A stretch of DNA of 64,000 nucleotides from Neisseria sp. Marseille-Q6792 (GCF_943181435.1 NZ_OW969598.1:558001-622000), one strand, 5' to 3'; counted from the stretch's first letter, positions 1 to 8,170 are shown. Made by a program: numbers and translations. Notes: generated by a model not told the origin, from the sequence alone.

Positions 1-54
1 TTTTATGTAGCAGGAGAAGTGAAGAAATGGCTTGCAGAACAGGCAAGCCAATAG
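1..54 (+). CDS. C-terminal end of a possible AlpA-like excision/regulatory protein (partial)
   Basis: The first frame is open from the window edge to a TAG at 52-54 and encodes 17 residues containing GEVKKWLAEQ. AlpA-family regulators end in a similar segment (an EV-x-x-WL helix), and AlpA is the usual small regulator beside the integrase and primase in P4-like and PICI satellites. What is seen is only this short tail. The AlpA assignment is an inference from the tail and from the primase/helicase genes downstream. The rest of the gene lies left of the window. Confidence 0.3.
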   Translation, partial: FYVAGEVKKWLAEQASQ

Positions 55-171
55 GAAGTAAAACAGAGTTTTCGGAGCAATACGCGCGATAGATAAGCAG
101 GCAGATTAATTTACCGAGCAAAACAAAGCCGCCAAAACGGACATTCAGGCGGCGGAAAGGGGAAACCAACG

Positions 172-426
172 ATGAAATTAGATTGTACCAGCGGCAAACC
201 CAAAACACCAAACCAAAGACAGCGCATTTTAGCCCGATTGAGGCAGGGCAGCGTTACCTCATGGGAGCTTACCCAAATGGGGATACTTTGCTACAACACG
301 CGCATTATGGAGCTTCGCCAACAGGGGCATAACATCGTTACCACAATGGAGGAAATCCAAAACCAATTTGGCGAAACCGTGAAGCGTGGGCGGTTTTCGC
401 TGGTGTCGGAAAGGCATGACGCATGA
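172..426 (+). CDS. Small helix-turn-helix protein of the integrated element
   Basis: An 84-residue basic protein. Residues about 12-52 (TPNQRQRILARL, then VTSWELTQMG, then a recognition-helix-like TRIMELRQQGHNI) have the layout of the short winged-helix family found in phage genes (Pfam HTH_39 as I remember it). It is probably a DNA-binding accessory protein. A purine-rich AAAGGGG lies about 10 bases before the ATG. Its TGA overlaps the next ATG (ATGA), so it is translationally coupled to the terminase-like gene. The exact role is unknown. Confidence 0.6.
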   Translation: MKLDCTSGKPKTPNQRQRILARLRQGSVTSWELTQMGILCYNTRIMELRQQGHNIVTTMEEIQNQFGETVKRGRFSLVSERHDA

Positions 427-983
427 CCCCGAAACAAGAGCATTTCGCCCGCCTGTATGTAGAAACGGGCAATGCAAGCGAAGCATACCGCCAAGCCTAC
501 AACGCCGAAAACATGAAGCCCGAAACGGTAACGAACGAGGCTTATAAGCTGCTTCAATCCCCTGATATTTCCGCGATGGTGGACGACCTTAAGGCAGAGG
601 CGCGGCAACGGCACAGGGTAACGGTGGACGACTTATTGCACGAACTGGAGCAGGCACGGGCGGCGGCACTGGCAGCCCCCACGCCGCAAAGCAGCGCGGC
701 GGTATCGGCAACGATGGGCAAGGCAAAAATGCTTGGCTTGCTGGTGGATAAGGCGGAAATTAAGGCAGAGGCGGAAATACAGGAAAAGCCGCCAAGCCGT
801 ATTGAAGCCATTGTTGATTCACTCACAGAGGAAGAGAAGAAAGCAATCTTAGATTTAGCCCTTAAAACGGATGGGGGCAAATGGGAGGCGGTAACACTTG
901 CAGACATAGCCGCCGTTACGGGTAAAGACCCTGACAAGGTTTATTTTGCTGTTTTGCTTGTTACGGCACTGGACAAAATCTAA
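423..983 (+). CDS. Phage terminase small subunit-like protein
   Basis: 186 residues. The N-terminal 60 residues (MTPKQEHFARLYVETGNASE, then AYRQAY, then LLQSPDISAMVDDL) have the helix-turn-helix pattern of small terminases (Terminase_2 type), which recognise DNA for packaging. The remainder is Ala/Glu-rich and probably helical. No large terminase follows. A lone TerS-like gene is typical of satellites that redirect helper-phage packaging. It starts inside the stop codon of the previous gene and is followed by a terminator at 1139-1167. The family is fairly clear; the packaging role is inferred. Confidence 0.65.
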   Translation: MTPKQEHFARLYVETGNASEAYRQAYNAENMKPETVTNEAYKLLQSPDISAMVDDLKAEARQRHRVTVDDLLHELEQARAAALAAPTPQSSAAVSATMGKAKMLGLLVDKAEIKAEAEIQEKPPSRIEAIVDSLTEEEKKAILDLALKTDGGKWEAVTLADIAAVTGKDPDKVYFAVLLVTALDKI

Positions 984-1064
984 AGCCAAGCCGTCCGACA
1001 CGGCACGGCACGGCAACGCGGTATAACGCGATTTAATAGGCAATGGAATCAGCGGCTTGTAAAA

Positions 1065-1208
1065 ATGCCGTCTGAAAAGTATTTACAAATCGGGATTGAG
1101 AAATTAGATTGCAGTTTCTCTCTAAAATCGTATAGCCCAAAATCAGCAGGGTAAACGCTGATTTTTTCACGCCATAATTTCCCCTTATGCCGCGTTTCAG
1201 ACGGCATA
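1065..1208. other. Gene-free stretch with two inverted uptake sequences
   Basis: The 984-1324 gap holds an uptake sequence ATGCCGTCTGAA at 1065-1076, its reverse complement at 1197-1208, and a terminator hairpin between them. I see no gene here. Native-type uptake sequences inside the element suggest it has been in Neisseria for a long time. Confidence 0.8.
1139..1167 (+). terminator. Rho-independent terminator after the terminase-like gene
   Basis: AAAATCAGC at 1139-1147 pairs with GCTGATTTT at 1157-1165 across a 9-base loop and runs into six T residues. Confidence 0.65.
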
Positions 1209-1324
1209 TCCAAGTTATGGCGGTGTGTGGTAGCAGCAATGCCCACGCCTGACTATACGCAGGAGAGAGCACCGCCCCCCTTTTCGGGCATTTCTCAAAT
1301 CTCAAACGTATAGGAGCATTCCAA

Positions 1325-1672
1325 ATGCAATCTTCCATTTCTACCCAAATCCAAAACATTCAAAATCCAGCCCAAACGGTAACCATCCCCCGCGAGCTGG
1401 CAAACGACGCAGCAGACGCCTGCTTTTACGCAGACCGCGCGGCTGAAAACCTTGCCGCCATCCTTGAAGCGGTGGAAGCACTGATAGATATTTCCATTAC
1501 CACGCAAACAGAGCAGGCGCAACGGCACAATTTGCCGTTGATTGCCCGCAACCTCATCAAAACCGCCAAAAACGAAGTAGAGACACTGGCAGAGTTTCAC
1601 CCTTTCAGCCTGTTTGAAACCGCAACGGATTTAAACAACGAAATTTACAGCCAAACCCACGGCGCGAAATAA
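1325..1672 (+). CDS. Hypothetical protein of the integrated element
   Basis: 115 residues, acidic and predicted mostly helical (repeated Ala/Glu/Leu stretches at about 25-60), with no motif I recognise. A clear ribosome binding site (AGGAG) precedes the ATG by about 7 bases. No signal peptide or membrane segment is seen. Position between the terminase-like gene and the antirepressor suggests a phage accessory protein, but no function can be assigned. Confidence 0.5.
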   Translation: MQSSISTQIQNIQNPAQTVTIPRELANDAADACFYADRAAENLAAILEAVEALIDISITTQTEQAQRHNLPLIARNLIKTAKNEVETLAEFHPFSLFETATDLNNEIYSQTHGAK

Positions 1673-1825
1673 CCCCGAAACCCCGTAAAACCTAAACCGC
1701 CATGCCGCCCGAAAATGGGCGGTAGGGGCAGACTCAAACCTATGTTTTAGATAACACATTGATTTATATATGTTTGATGTTTCGGGTTTAGGCTTATTCC
1801 AAACATTGGCACAGGAGAAAAAGCC

Positions 1826-2047
1826 ATGAGACAAGACAACAGACCGCGCAAAACGCCATATGCAGGGGCGGCGGTTTTCCTGATTTTCGGTTTTGCCTTT
1901 GCAGGCATGACGCACCACGCCCCCGAAAACCACGCGGCGGATATTCCGCCCGCTGTTGAGACGCAGCCGCAAACGCCCGCGATATGGGAGACCGACCCGA
2001 TGGCTGGTGTTGTGTTAGAGCCTGTATCGGAGGAGGCAGAGCAATGA
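1826..2047 (+). CDS. Small single-pass membrane protein of the element
   Basis: 73 residues. A basic N-terminus (MRQDNRPRKTP) is followed by one hydrophobic segment at about residues 12-29 and a Pro/Glu-rich acidic tail, which suggests a membrane-anchored peptide. AGGAGA lies upstream of the ATG. Its TGA overlaps the ATG of the antirepressor gene (ATGA), so the two are coupled. Function unknown. Confidence 0.5.
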   Translation: MRQDNRPRKTPYAGAAVFLIFGFAFAGMTHHAPENHAADIPPAVETQPQTPAIWETDPMAGVVLEPVSEEAEQ

Positions 2048-2790
2048 CCGCACTAATTACACTAAACCAAGCCGCCATAGACGGTGCAGTGCAGCAAGCA
2101 GTAAATGCCCGTGAGCTTTATGCCTTTTTGGAATCAAAACAGGAATTTTCAAATTGGATAAAGAGACGTATTGAAGATTATAGCTTCATAGAGGGCAAGG
2201 ACTTTTTGACAAATTTATCAAAAACCCCCAACGGCCGGCCGCGCCTTGAATATGCCTTATCACTGGACATGGCTAAAGAGCTTTCAATGCTTGAACGGAG
2301 CGAGAAAGGCAAACAGGCAAGGCAATATTTCATTCAATGCGAGAAGCAGGCCAAACTTTCCGCTCTTCCTGATTTTACCGACCCCATAGCGGCAGCGAGG
2401 GCATGGGCTGATGAAAGAGAGAAAAACGCACAAGCGGCCGCATTGATTCAGGAACAGACAGCAAGACTTGCAACAGCAGAGCCAAAAGCCGCCGCGCTTG
2501 ATTTACTTTCCGATAGAACAGGAACACAAAACATCACATTGACCGCCAAAGAACTAAAAACCAAACGAAACGACCTGATAGCACTATTACAGGCGATTGG
2601 TTGGATATACAGGACATGCGGCAACATTACCGCTTCATGCTATGCAGAACAGCAAGGCTACATGATTCAAAACAGCGGCATATCAGACAGGAACGGCGCG
2701 GCTTATTCCCAGGCACTGATAACGCACAAAGGAAAAGCAAAACTGGCAGAAATTGTAGCGAAGCAGAAAATTAGAGGAGTAGCAAAATGA
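2044..2790 (+). CDS. Phage antirepressor, AntA/AntB N-terminus with KilAC C-terminus
   Basis: 248 residues from the ATG at 2044, chosen because it overlaps the previous stop; an in-frame ATG at 1984 would lie inside that gene. Residues about 19-90 (VNARELYAFLESKQEFSNWI, then the FIEGKDF and SLDMAKELSMLERSEKGKQAR blocks) are typical AntA/AntB. The last 100 residues (LTAKELKTKRNDLIALLQ, ending in LITHKGKAKLAEI) are the KilAC DNA-binding domain. Such proteins counter a repressor and switch on lytic or replication genes. It is directly upstream of, and overlaps, the primase gene. Confidence 0.85.
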   Translation: MTALITLNQAAIDGAVQQAVNARELYAFLESKQEFSNWIKRRIEDYSFIEGKDFLTNLSKTPNGRPRLEYALSLDMAKELSMLERSEKGKQARQYFIQCEKQAKLSALPDFTDPIAAARAWADEREKNAQAAALIQEQTARLATAEPKAAALDLLSDRTGTQNITLTAKELKTKRNDLIALLQAIGWIYRTCGNITASCYAEQQGYMIQNSGISDRNGAAYSQALITHKGKAKLAEIVAKQKIRGVAK

Positions 2791-3887
2791 AACCGACTTA
2801 CCAAGACATCAAAGCCGCCGCGCGTTACCGCTGGCAGGAGATACACGCCGCCATCGGCATAGACCCTAAGTTTTTACGCAACAAACACCAGCCTTGCCCC
2901 GCGTGTGGAGGCGAAGACCGCTTCAGATATGACGACAAGGACGGCAAAGGCACATTCATTTGCACCCATTGGGAGAATGGAGCGGGCGACGGTTTCGGCT
3001 TGGTTATGCACTTTCTAGGTTGCGATTTTCAGACGGCATTAAAGCAGGTTTCGGGCATTTTAGGCATGGACGGGGCAAACCCCTTGCCGATACCGACAAC
3101 GCGCCCACAACCTCAACCACGCCCCGAAAAAGACCATATCGGCAAACTTGCCGCATTGTGGAGAAGCACAGAACCTATCCGCCCCGATTCCCCTGTTATC
3201 CAGTATTTGAAATCACGCGGTTTGGATATGGCGCATTTGCCCGAAAACGTCCGTTTCCTACCTGAAAAAGACTATTGGACAACAGGCGAAGATAAGCCGC
3301 TCTTACTTGGTAGTTTCCCCTGTATGGTTTGCGCTATCCGCGACATGGACGAAGAACTACAAGGCTTACACCTAACCTATTTACAGCCTAGCTATGACAA
3401 ACCATGCGGAGAGAACGGACTACACGCCCCGCGCTATCAGAAACTGGCAATCAAACACCCTGAAACGGGCGAAGCATTACCAGCTAAGAAAATGAGAAGC
3501 CGTAAGAAAGGCAGCATATCGGGGCAAGCCGTCCACTTGTTCCCGATTCCTGAAAATGGCCGCCTTGTCATTGCAGAGGGCATAGAAACCGCCCTTGCCG
3601 CCCGTGAATTATGCAAGGCTTACGATTGGGGCTTATGCGCGGCCTTGAGCGCAAACAGCTTGGCAAATTTTCACTTTTTGAACGGTATAAAAGAAATTGC
3701 AATTATTGCCGATAACGACACGCCCCGCCCCGTTGGTTACAGAGCCGCTTATGACTTGGCAATGCGAGCCATTAAGCAGGGAATCAAGGCGAGCATATGG
3801 CAAAGCAAAACGCCAGGCTATGACGCACTGGACGAACTGAACGAGAAGAAGCAATCAGACAATCATTTCGGAGGACAGACAGCATGA
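2787..3887 (+). CDS. Satellite/phage primase with zinc ribbon and Toprim domain
   Basis: 366 residues. The N-terminus has a primase zinc ribbon (C37, C40, C59, H61 in CPACGGEDRFR and FICTHW) like the P4-type and D5-like primases. A middle domain of the phage-primase type follows, then a Toprim-like region with AEGIETALAA near residue 260 and IAIIADND near 306. It should make primers for autonomous replication of the element. It overlaps the antirepressor upstream and the helicase downstream by 4 bases each, so the three form one replication operon. Confidence 0.85.
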   Translation: MKPTYQDIKAAARYRWQEIHAAIGIDPKFLRNKHQPCPACGGEDRFRYDDKDGKGTFICTHWENGAGDGFGLVMHFLGCDFQTALKQVSGILGMDGANPLPIPTTRPQPQPRPEKDHIGKLAALWRSTEPIRPDSPVIQYLKSRGLDMAHLPENVRFLPEKDYWTTGEDKPLLLGSFPCMVCAIRDMDEELQGLHLTYLQPSYDKPCGENGLHAPRYQKLAIKHPETGEALPAKKMRSRKKGSISGQAVHLFPIPENGRLVIAEGIETALAARELCKAYDWGLCAALSANSLANFHFLNGIKEIAIIADNDTPRPVGYRAAYDLAMRAIKQGIKASIWQSKTPGYDALDELNEKKQSDNHFGGQTA

Positions 3888-5620
3888 AAAATACCGAAAC
3901 AGCGAAGCAGGAAAGCACCAAAGACTACAACCTTGAGAATATCGAGCCATTCCGCCCACACCCACGCTTTGAAATCGACAATCGGGGCGTATGGTGGATA
4001 AACGTTAGAACCGACAAAGACGGAGATATTATCGAAGCAGAGCCGCTATTACTTTCCGACCCTATCGACATTATTGGCACAGGGCAAGACAATGACGGCG
4101 CGTATTATCGGATTATCAAGTTCAAAGACAAAATCACACGCCAACAAAAGACCGCCGCCCTGCCACAAGCTGAAATTGCCGACGGGAAATGCTGGGGGCG
4201 TTTGGGGTTTTACGGCTTATCCATTGAGAGCAACCCAACAAAAAGGCGAAAACTGGCAGACTATTTGCAGAAAGAGGGAAGCCAGACAGCCTTTACCATT
4301 ACCGACCGCGCGGGCTGGCACAAAGACACCTACATCATGCCTAGCGGGGAAACCATCACGGCGACCGACAAAGACCCCGCCATTATCTATAACGGAGACA
4401 CCAGCCAAGCAAAGGCATATCAGCCAAACGGAAAGCTTACCGACTGGCAACAAAACATAGCCCGATACGCGGCAGGGAATAGCCGTCTATGCCTTGCTTT
4501 GGGGGCTTCATTTGCCGCCCCATTGCTTTCCCTGTTAAACGAAGAATCGGGGGGCTTCCACCTAATGGGCGATTCTTCAGACGGTAAAACCACAGCCGCA
4601 AAAGTAGCCTTGAGCGTATGGGGCAAACCATCAGGAAGCCTGTTGTCTTGGAGCGGTACGAAAATAGGCTTTTCCAACACAGCCGCCGCCCGTAATGATG
4701 GCTTGCTGGTGTTGGATGAAATAGGACAAGCAAGCCCACACGTTATCGGCGATACTGTTTATAGCGTTATGAACGGTATCAACAAAGTACAGGGCGCAAA
4801 ACAGGGTGGAAACCGCGCCTTGAGCCGCTGGAAAGTGATGATGTTTTCCACTGGAGAAAAGACCCCCGATTCCATCCTGAAACACCACAAAGGCGATTGG
4901 AACGCAGGACAAGCAGCCCGCTTACCCAGTATCAGAGCCGCCGCGCAATACGGCATTTATGACACCTTACACGGATTTGAAGACGGCGCATTGTTGAGTG
5001 AGCATATCGCCCAATCAGCAGAAAAATATCACGGAACGGCAGGAAGACTATTTATCCGACAGCTTTTAGACGACCTAGAACAAGCCAAGCAGCAGGCAAC
5101 AGAGCGCATAGCCGCATTTATGGCAACCATTCCCGAATTATCAGGACAGGCGCGAAGAGTAGCAAAACGCTTTGCCATTGCCGCCGCTGCTTTGGAGCTT
5201 GCCGCCCCTGTTACTGGTTTGCCCATAGGCGTAGGCATGGCAGGCGTGAAACAATGCTTTGATGAATGGCTGGAAGCCAACGGAGCAGGAAAACACGAAG
5301 ACCGCCGCATCATTGAGCAGGCAGAGGACTTTATCGACTTATACGCGCTAGGCATGAGGTTTATGGAATGGAGCGATAAAAGCACCAACAAAGACCATGC
5401 AGGCTATCGGAAACAGGAGGGGGAGAAATTAGAATTGTGGGTAATCCGCCGTGTCTTTGCCGATGAAATCGCCCAAAGTTTCGATGAACAAAAAGTCTGC
5501 CGCGTGTTGTTAGACGGGGGATTACTGAAATACAACCACAAAAACAAAGGCTACCAACACCAGCGCAAAGGTAGCGGCTGGTTTTATGTGCTGACCCCCG
5601 ATATGGAACTGGACGACTGA
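3884..5620 (+). CDS. DUF927 superfamily replicative helicase
   Basis: 578 residues. A DUF927 domain spans roughly residues 130-420, with a Walker A-like GDSSDGKTTAA at about 228-238, a Walker B-like GLLVLDEIGQA at about 272, and the family's RALSRWKVMMFSTGE block at about 315. DUF927 proteins are superfamily 3-like helicases that accompany primases in phages, plasmids and islands. With the overlapping primase and the iteron array about 380 bases downstream, this looks like the initiator/helicase of the element. It is followed by a strong terminator. Confidence 0.85.
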   Translation: MKNTETAKQESTKDYNLENIEPFRPHPRFEIDNRGVWWINVRTDKDGDIIEAEPLLLSDPIDIIGTGQDNDGAYYRIIKFKDKITRQQKTAALPQAEIADGKCWGRLGFYGLSIESNPTKRRKLADYLQKEGSQTAFTITDRAGWHKDTYIMPSGETITATDKDPAIIYNGDTSQAKAYQPNGKLTDWQQNIARYAAGNSRLCLALGASFAAPLLSLLNEESGGFHLMGDSSDGKTTAAKVALSVWGKPSGSLLSWSGTKIGFSNTAAARNDGLLVLDEIGQASPHVIGDTVYSVMNGINKVQGAKQGGNRALSRWKVMMFSTGEKTPDSILKHHKGDWNAGQAARLPSIRAAAQYGIYDTLHGFEDGALLSEHIAQSAEKYHGTAGRLFIRQLLDDLEQAKQQATERIAAFMATIPELSGQARRVAKRFAIAAAALELAAPVTGLPIGVGMAGVKQCFDEWLEANGAGKHEDRRIIEQAEDFIDLYALGMRFMEWSDKSTNKDHAGYRKQEGEKLELWVIRRVFADEIAQSFDEQKVCRVLLDGGLLKYNHKNKGYQHQRKGSGWFYVLTPDMELDD

Positions 5621-5654
5621 CCGTTTGCATGGGGTTAGTTCCAAAATACTAACC

Positions 5655-5689
5655 AAGCCCGCCATGATCGATACAGGCGGGCTTTTTTT
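5655..5689 (+). terminator. Terminator of the replication operon
   Basis: AAGCCCGCC at 5655-5663 pairs with GGCGGGCTT at 5676-5684 and continues into a T-run. It lies 35 bases after the helicase stop. Confidence 0.85.
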
Positions 5690-5994
5690 ACGTCCAAACA
5701 TCAAGCAGACCAACCAAGAAAGCATAAAATCGACAGGAAGCCCCTAAATCTCAAAAATTAGAGCCATTCACGCCCTACCCCATACCTACCACCCTACCCA
5801 AAAGCAAAACGCGCTTACAGCGCAATTACGCCCTATTTCCGCCATGACCAACAAAAACAGACGAGAGATAAATAATTTCGATACCAATACGCGCGCGCAC
5901 GTAATAATGTAGCCCTTGAATTTTTGGAGTCCATAAAAAGGAAAGAAGACCAAGACACGCGAAAAGATAAAACCCTATGCGCGAGGCAAAATCA

Positions 5995-6252
5995 TTTGTT
6001 ACCTTTGTTACCACAAAACTTAACATTTATAACCATATGAATATCAATATAAAAATAAAGAAAAAACGGTAACAAATGAACATAAATTTACTTGTTACCG
6101 ATTTGTTACCATTTGTTACCCCTTTATATTCATATGGTTACATCCAAAAAACAGAGGCGGTAACAAACGGTAACAAGGTTAAGATATGTGTCTTGTTACC
6201 ATGAAAGCCATGACTGACAAGGCTTTCAGCCATTGGTAACAAAGGTAACAAA
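5995..6252. repeat. Iteron array GGTAACAAA, candidate replication origin of the element
   Basis: Eleven copies of the 9-mer GGTAACAAA (or with final G) lie in both orientations: minus strand at 5995-6003, 6004-6012, 6091-6099, 6102-6110, 6112-6120 and 6192-6200; plus strand at 6068-6076, 6159-6167, 6169-6177, 6235-6243 and 6244-6252. The pairs at 5995, 6159 and 6235 are tandem. A perfect 15-base inverted repeat (6030-6044 and 6126-6140) encloses the central group, and a TGAAAGCC/GGCTTTCA hairpin sits at 6202-6228. The DNA around it is very AT-rich. P4-like satellites have origins of GGTGAACA-type iterons bound by their primase-helicase. The 5690-5994 part of the gap shows no gene. Confidence 0.7.
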
Positions 6253-6311
6253 CGATTTTTGCGTTTTTTTGTGTATATACGCTTTTTTATTCTTGCCCCT
6301 TGCTGCTATTT

Positions 6312-6327
6312 GTATAAAATTTGATAC
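6312..6327. promoter_or_regulatory. Palindrome GTAT-N8-ATAC, possible operator of the XRE regulator
   Basis: GTATAAAATTTGATAC matches its own reverse complement at 14 of 16 positions and includes a TATAAA -10-like box. It lies about 80 bases upstream of the XRE gene. Autoregulation through this site is an inference; a similar GTAT/ATAC motif overlaps the promoter of the toxin-antitoxin pair. Confidence 0.35.
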
Positions 6328-6406
6328 ATGAACAGGGAGAAGCCGCCCCGAAAGACACAGCAATCATCAAGAGCCAATATAGGGCATTGATACAGGAGAT
6401 AGCAAA

Positions 6407-6724
6407 ATGACATCAAAAACCACGCATATTACGCCTGTTGGTGGCAATGTTTTTGCTGATTTAGGATTTTCCGCCGATGAAGCCGCCAAACTTAAGGCAC
6501 ATAGCGATATGATTATCAGAACCAAGTTACAGCTTGCCGAAAGCATCAGCGAATGGATAAAAGAGCGGAATTTGAAACAGGAGCAGGCGGCGGAAATCTT
6601 CAACACCAGCCGCCCCCGTGTTTCCGACTTGGTAAGCGGAAAAATCAGCAAGTTCACGATAGACGCACTGTTAACCATGCTTGCCAAGACGGGGAAAACC
6701 GCCGAACTGAATATCAGAGCATAG
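6407..6724 (+). CDS. XRE-family helix-turn-helix regulator (HigA2/HTH_37 type)
   Basis: 105 residues. A helix-turn-helix at about 45-90 (LAESISEWIKERNLKQEQAA, then EIFNTSRPRVSDLVSGKISK) matches the XRE group often annotated as HTH_37 or HigA2-like. AGGAG stands before the ATG. It has no toxin partner next to it (about 310 bases of non-coding DNA follow), so it is more likely a regulator of the element than an antitoxin. An orphan antitoxin cannot be excluded. Confidence 0.75.
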   Translation: MTSKTTHITPVGGNVFADLGFSADEAAKLKAHSDMIIRTKLQLAESISEWIKERNLKQEQAAEIFNTSRPRVSDLVSGKISKFTIDALLTMLAKTGKTAELNIRA

Positions 6725-6978
6725 CGGAAAGCCGCCGAAAACATCCCCGTATGACCGACAGGAACGGGGATTTTTCACACCCACACAAAGCTAAAACGCA
6801 CGGAAACGCGCCAAATTTAAGCAGTAATGGCGGTTAAACCGCTTGGATATATCACGGCAAAACGCTCTAAAAACGCAAATTTGAGCCATTGGAAGCGATT
6901 GATTAAAAAATAATCAAGTTAGCCGCTGGTGTTTCAGACGGCACAAATGCAGAAATTGCGGTGCATAAAAAAGGCGGC

Positions 6979-7007
6979 TTGCCGTGTTTTGTTCTACTGT
7001 ATATAAT
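6979..7007 (+). promoter_or_regulatory. Promoter of the HigB/HigA-like operon
   Basis: TTGCCG at 6979-6984, a 17-base spacer and a perfect TATAAT at 7002-7007, 29 bases before the toxin ATG. The short palindrome GTAT-ATA-ATAC (6999-7009) overlaps the -10 box and would suit autorepression by the antitoxin complex. Confidence 0.6.
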
Positions 7008-7035
7008 ACTTAGCATGATACGAAAGCAGTAGAAA

Positions 7036-7404
7036 ATGAAGATTTACAAATACCGAGCTTTTGAAAAATTTGCCAAGAAACATAAAATCAGTGATTCCGA
7101 GCTGCTGGAAGCGGTAGAGCGGGCGGATAACGGGCTGATAGACGCAGACCTTGGCGGCGGCGTGATTAAGCAGCGCATAGCGCGGCAAGGGCAAGGCAGA
7201 CGCGGCGGATATAGGAGCATTATTCTATTCAAACGCGGGGATAAGGCTTTTTTTGCGCATGGCTTCGCAAAGTCAGAGCAAGAAAACATCAGCGTGCAAG
7301 AAACGATTTTCTTTAAAGCATTGGCAGCGGAAAGCCAGTCATTGAACGACGGGCAGATAGAGAGCCTGAAACAGAAAAAGCAATTAACGGAGATAGAATC
7401 ATGA
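7036..7404 (+). CDS. RelE/HigB-2-type toxin
   Basis: 122 residues. The pattern YKYRAFEKFAKKHKISDSEL, DLGGGVIKQRIARQGQGRRG, GYRSIILFKRGDKAFFAHGFAKSE matches the RelE-superfamily PF06296 group (HigB-2-like), ribosome-dependent mRNA interferases. Toxin-first order, the 4-base overlap with the antitoxin gene and a strong dedicated promoter support a type II pair. It sits at the attR end of the element, a usual place for cargo. Activity is inferred from the family. Confidence 0.8.
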   Translation: MKIYKYRAFEKFAKKHKISDSELLEAVERADNGLIDADLGGGVIKQRIARQGQGRRGGYRSIILFKRGDKAFFAHGFAKSEQENISVQETIFFKALAAESQSLNDGQIESLKQKKQLTEIES

Positions 7405-7712
7405 AATACAAAAGCCCCGTAAGTGAGAGCATCCACAGCATAGCAAGCGCATTACACGACATCGGCGTAATCGACAAAAAGACCATGCGCGATTTTGATA
7501 AATCATGTCTGACCGAAATCAAGCCGTTAAACGGCGAAGATATTAAGGCAATCAGAGAGAAAGAGGCACTATCACAAGCCGCCTTTGCTATCTACCTCAA
7601 CGTGGGAAAAAACCACGTTTCAGCATGGGAGCGGGGTGTTAAAAAGCCAAGCGGCGCGGCGTTGAAGCTGCTGACCATCGTCAAAAACAAGGGTATCGAA
7701 GCCATCGCATAG
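7401..7712 (+). CDS. HigA-type antitoxin
   Basis: 103 residues. An XRE helix-turn-helix occupies the C-terminal half (EDIKAIREKEALSQAAFAIY, NVGKNHVSAWERGVKKPSGA), and the N-terminal 45 residues would form the toxin-neutralising part. It starts within the toxin stop codon (ATGA) and is followed 34 bases later by a terminator, so the pair is a self-contained operon. Confidence 0.8.
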   Translation: MKYKSPVSESIHSIASALHDIGVIDKKTMRDFDKSCLTEIKPLNGEDIKAIREKEALSQAAFAIYLNVGKNHVSAWERGVKKPSGAALKLLTIVKNKGIEAIA

Positions 7713-7745
7713 CCGATTGTATAGGGTTAATCTTAAACCACGCAG

Positions 7746-7769
7746 AGCCGCCGAAATAAGGCGGCTTTT
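7746..7769 (+). terminator. Terminator of the toxin-antitoxin operon
   Basis: AGCCGCC (7746-7752) pairs with GGCGGCT (7760-7766), loop GAAATAA, followed by TTT. Between here and 8081 I see no gene. Confidence 0.65.
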
Positions 7770-8081
7770 CCATGCCGTGCAGAAACTGACCGGCACAAAA
7801 AACCGCTTGCCGTTTTTCAGATACCCCTTAAGGCAAACACCAGCCCACAAGACGGTGCGTAATTGCTGGTGTTGCAATCAAACCATATTTCACAGCTTGG
7901 CAGAAATACCAAAAAAATGTCTTTGCCCACGCCAAACAAACGGCTTAAACTGACAATCTGACAAAGGGTAAACAGTGCAAAAAATACCCCTACCTTTAAG
8001 TTATGGGGTAACTTTTGGGGTAACTTTTACCAGAAACAAAAACCTGATTATATTTAAATCAATAAGTTAAGTTTAAAGTAC

Positions 8082-8101
8082 GGTTGACCCCGCCTCCACC
8101 A
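8082..8101 (+). other. Right attachment site (attR): copy of a tmRNA or tRNA 3' end
   Basis: GGTTGACCCCGCCTCCACCA at 8082-8101 has the form of a T-arm/acceptor end with the CCA tail. It resembles the 3' end of the neisserial tmRNA gene (ssrA) as I remember it; tRNA-Ser is an alternative. No body of such a gene precedes it, so it is a duplicated 3' end as expected when a tyrosine integrase inserts at an RNA gene. The intact RNA gene, the integrase and attL should lie left of the window. Confidence 0.6.
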
Positions 8102-8135
8102 TACCCTATTTTCAACAGTATCCTGTAATACGCAT

Positions 8136-8170
8136 AAAGCCTTGAAATTCAACATTTCAAGGCTTTTTTA
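8136..8170 (+). terminator. Strong terminator directly after attR
   Basis: A perfect 12-base stem (AAAGCCTTGAAA at 8136-8147 with TTTCAAGGCTTT at 8155-8166) followed by T residues. It has no gene of its own upstream, so it is probably the original terminator of the RNA gene split off by the insertion. Confidence 0.8.

Noticed and set aside
5995..6252. CRISPR array
   Set aside because: The repeats are only 9 bases, occur in both orientations and have irregular spacing; no cas gene is present. They are better read as iterons.
7717..7953. 78-codon frame after the antitoxin gene
   Set aside because: It begins before and reads through the terminator at 7746-7769, lacks a ribosome binding site and has irregular composition.
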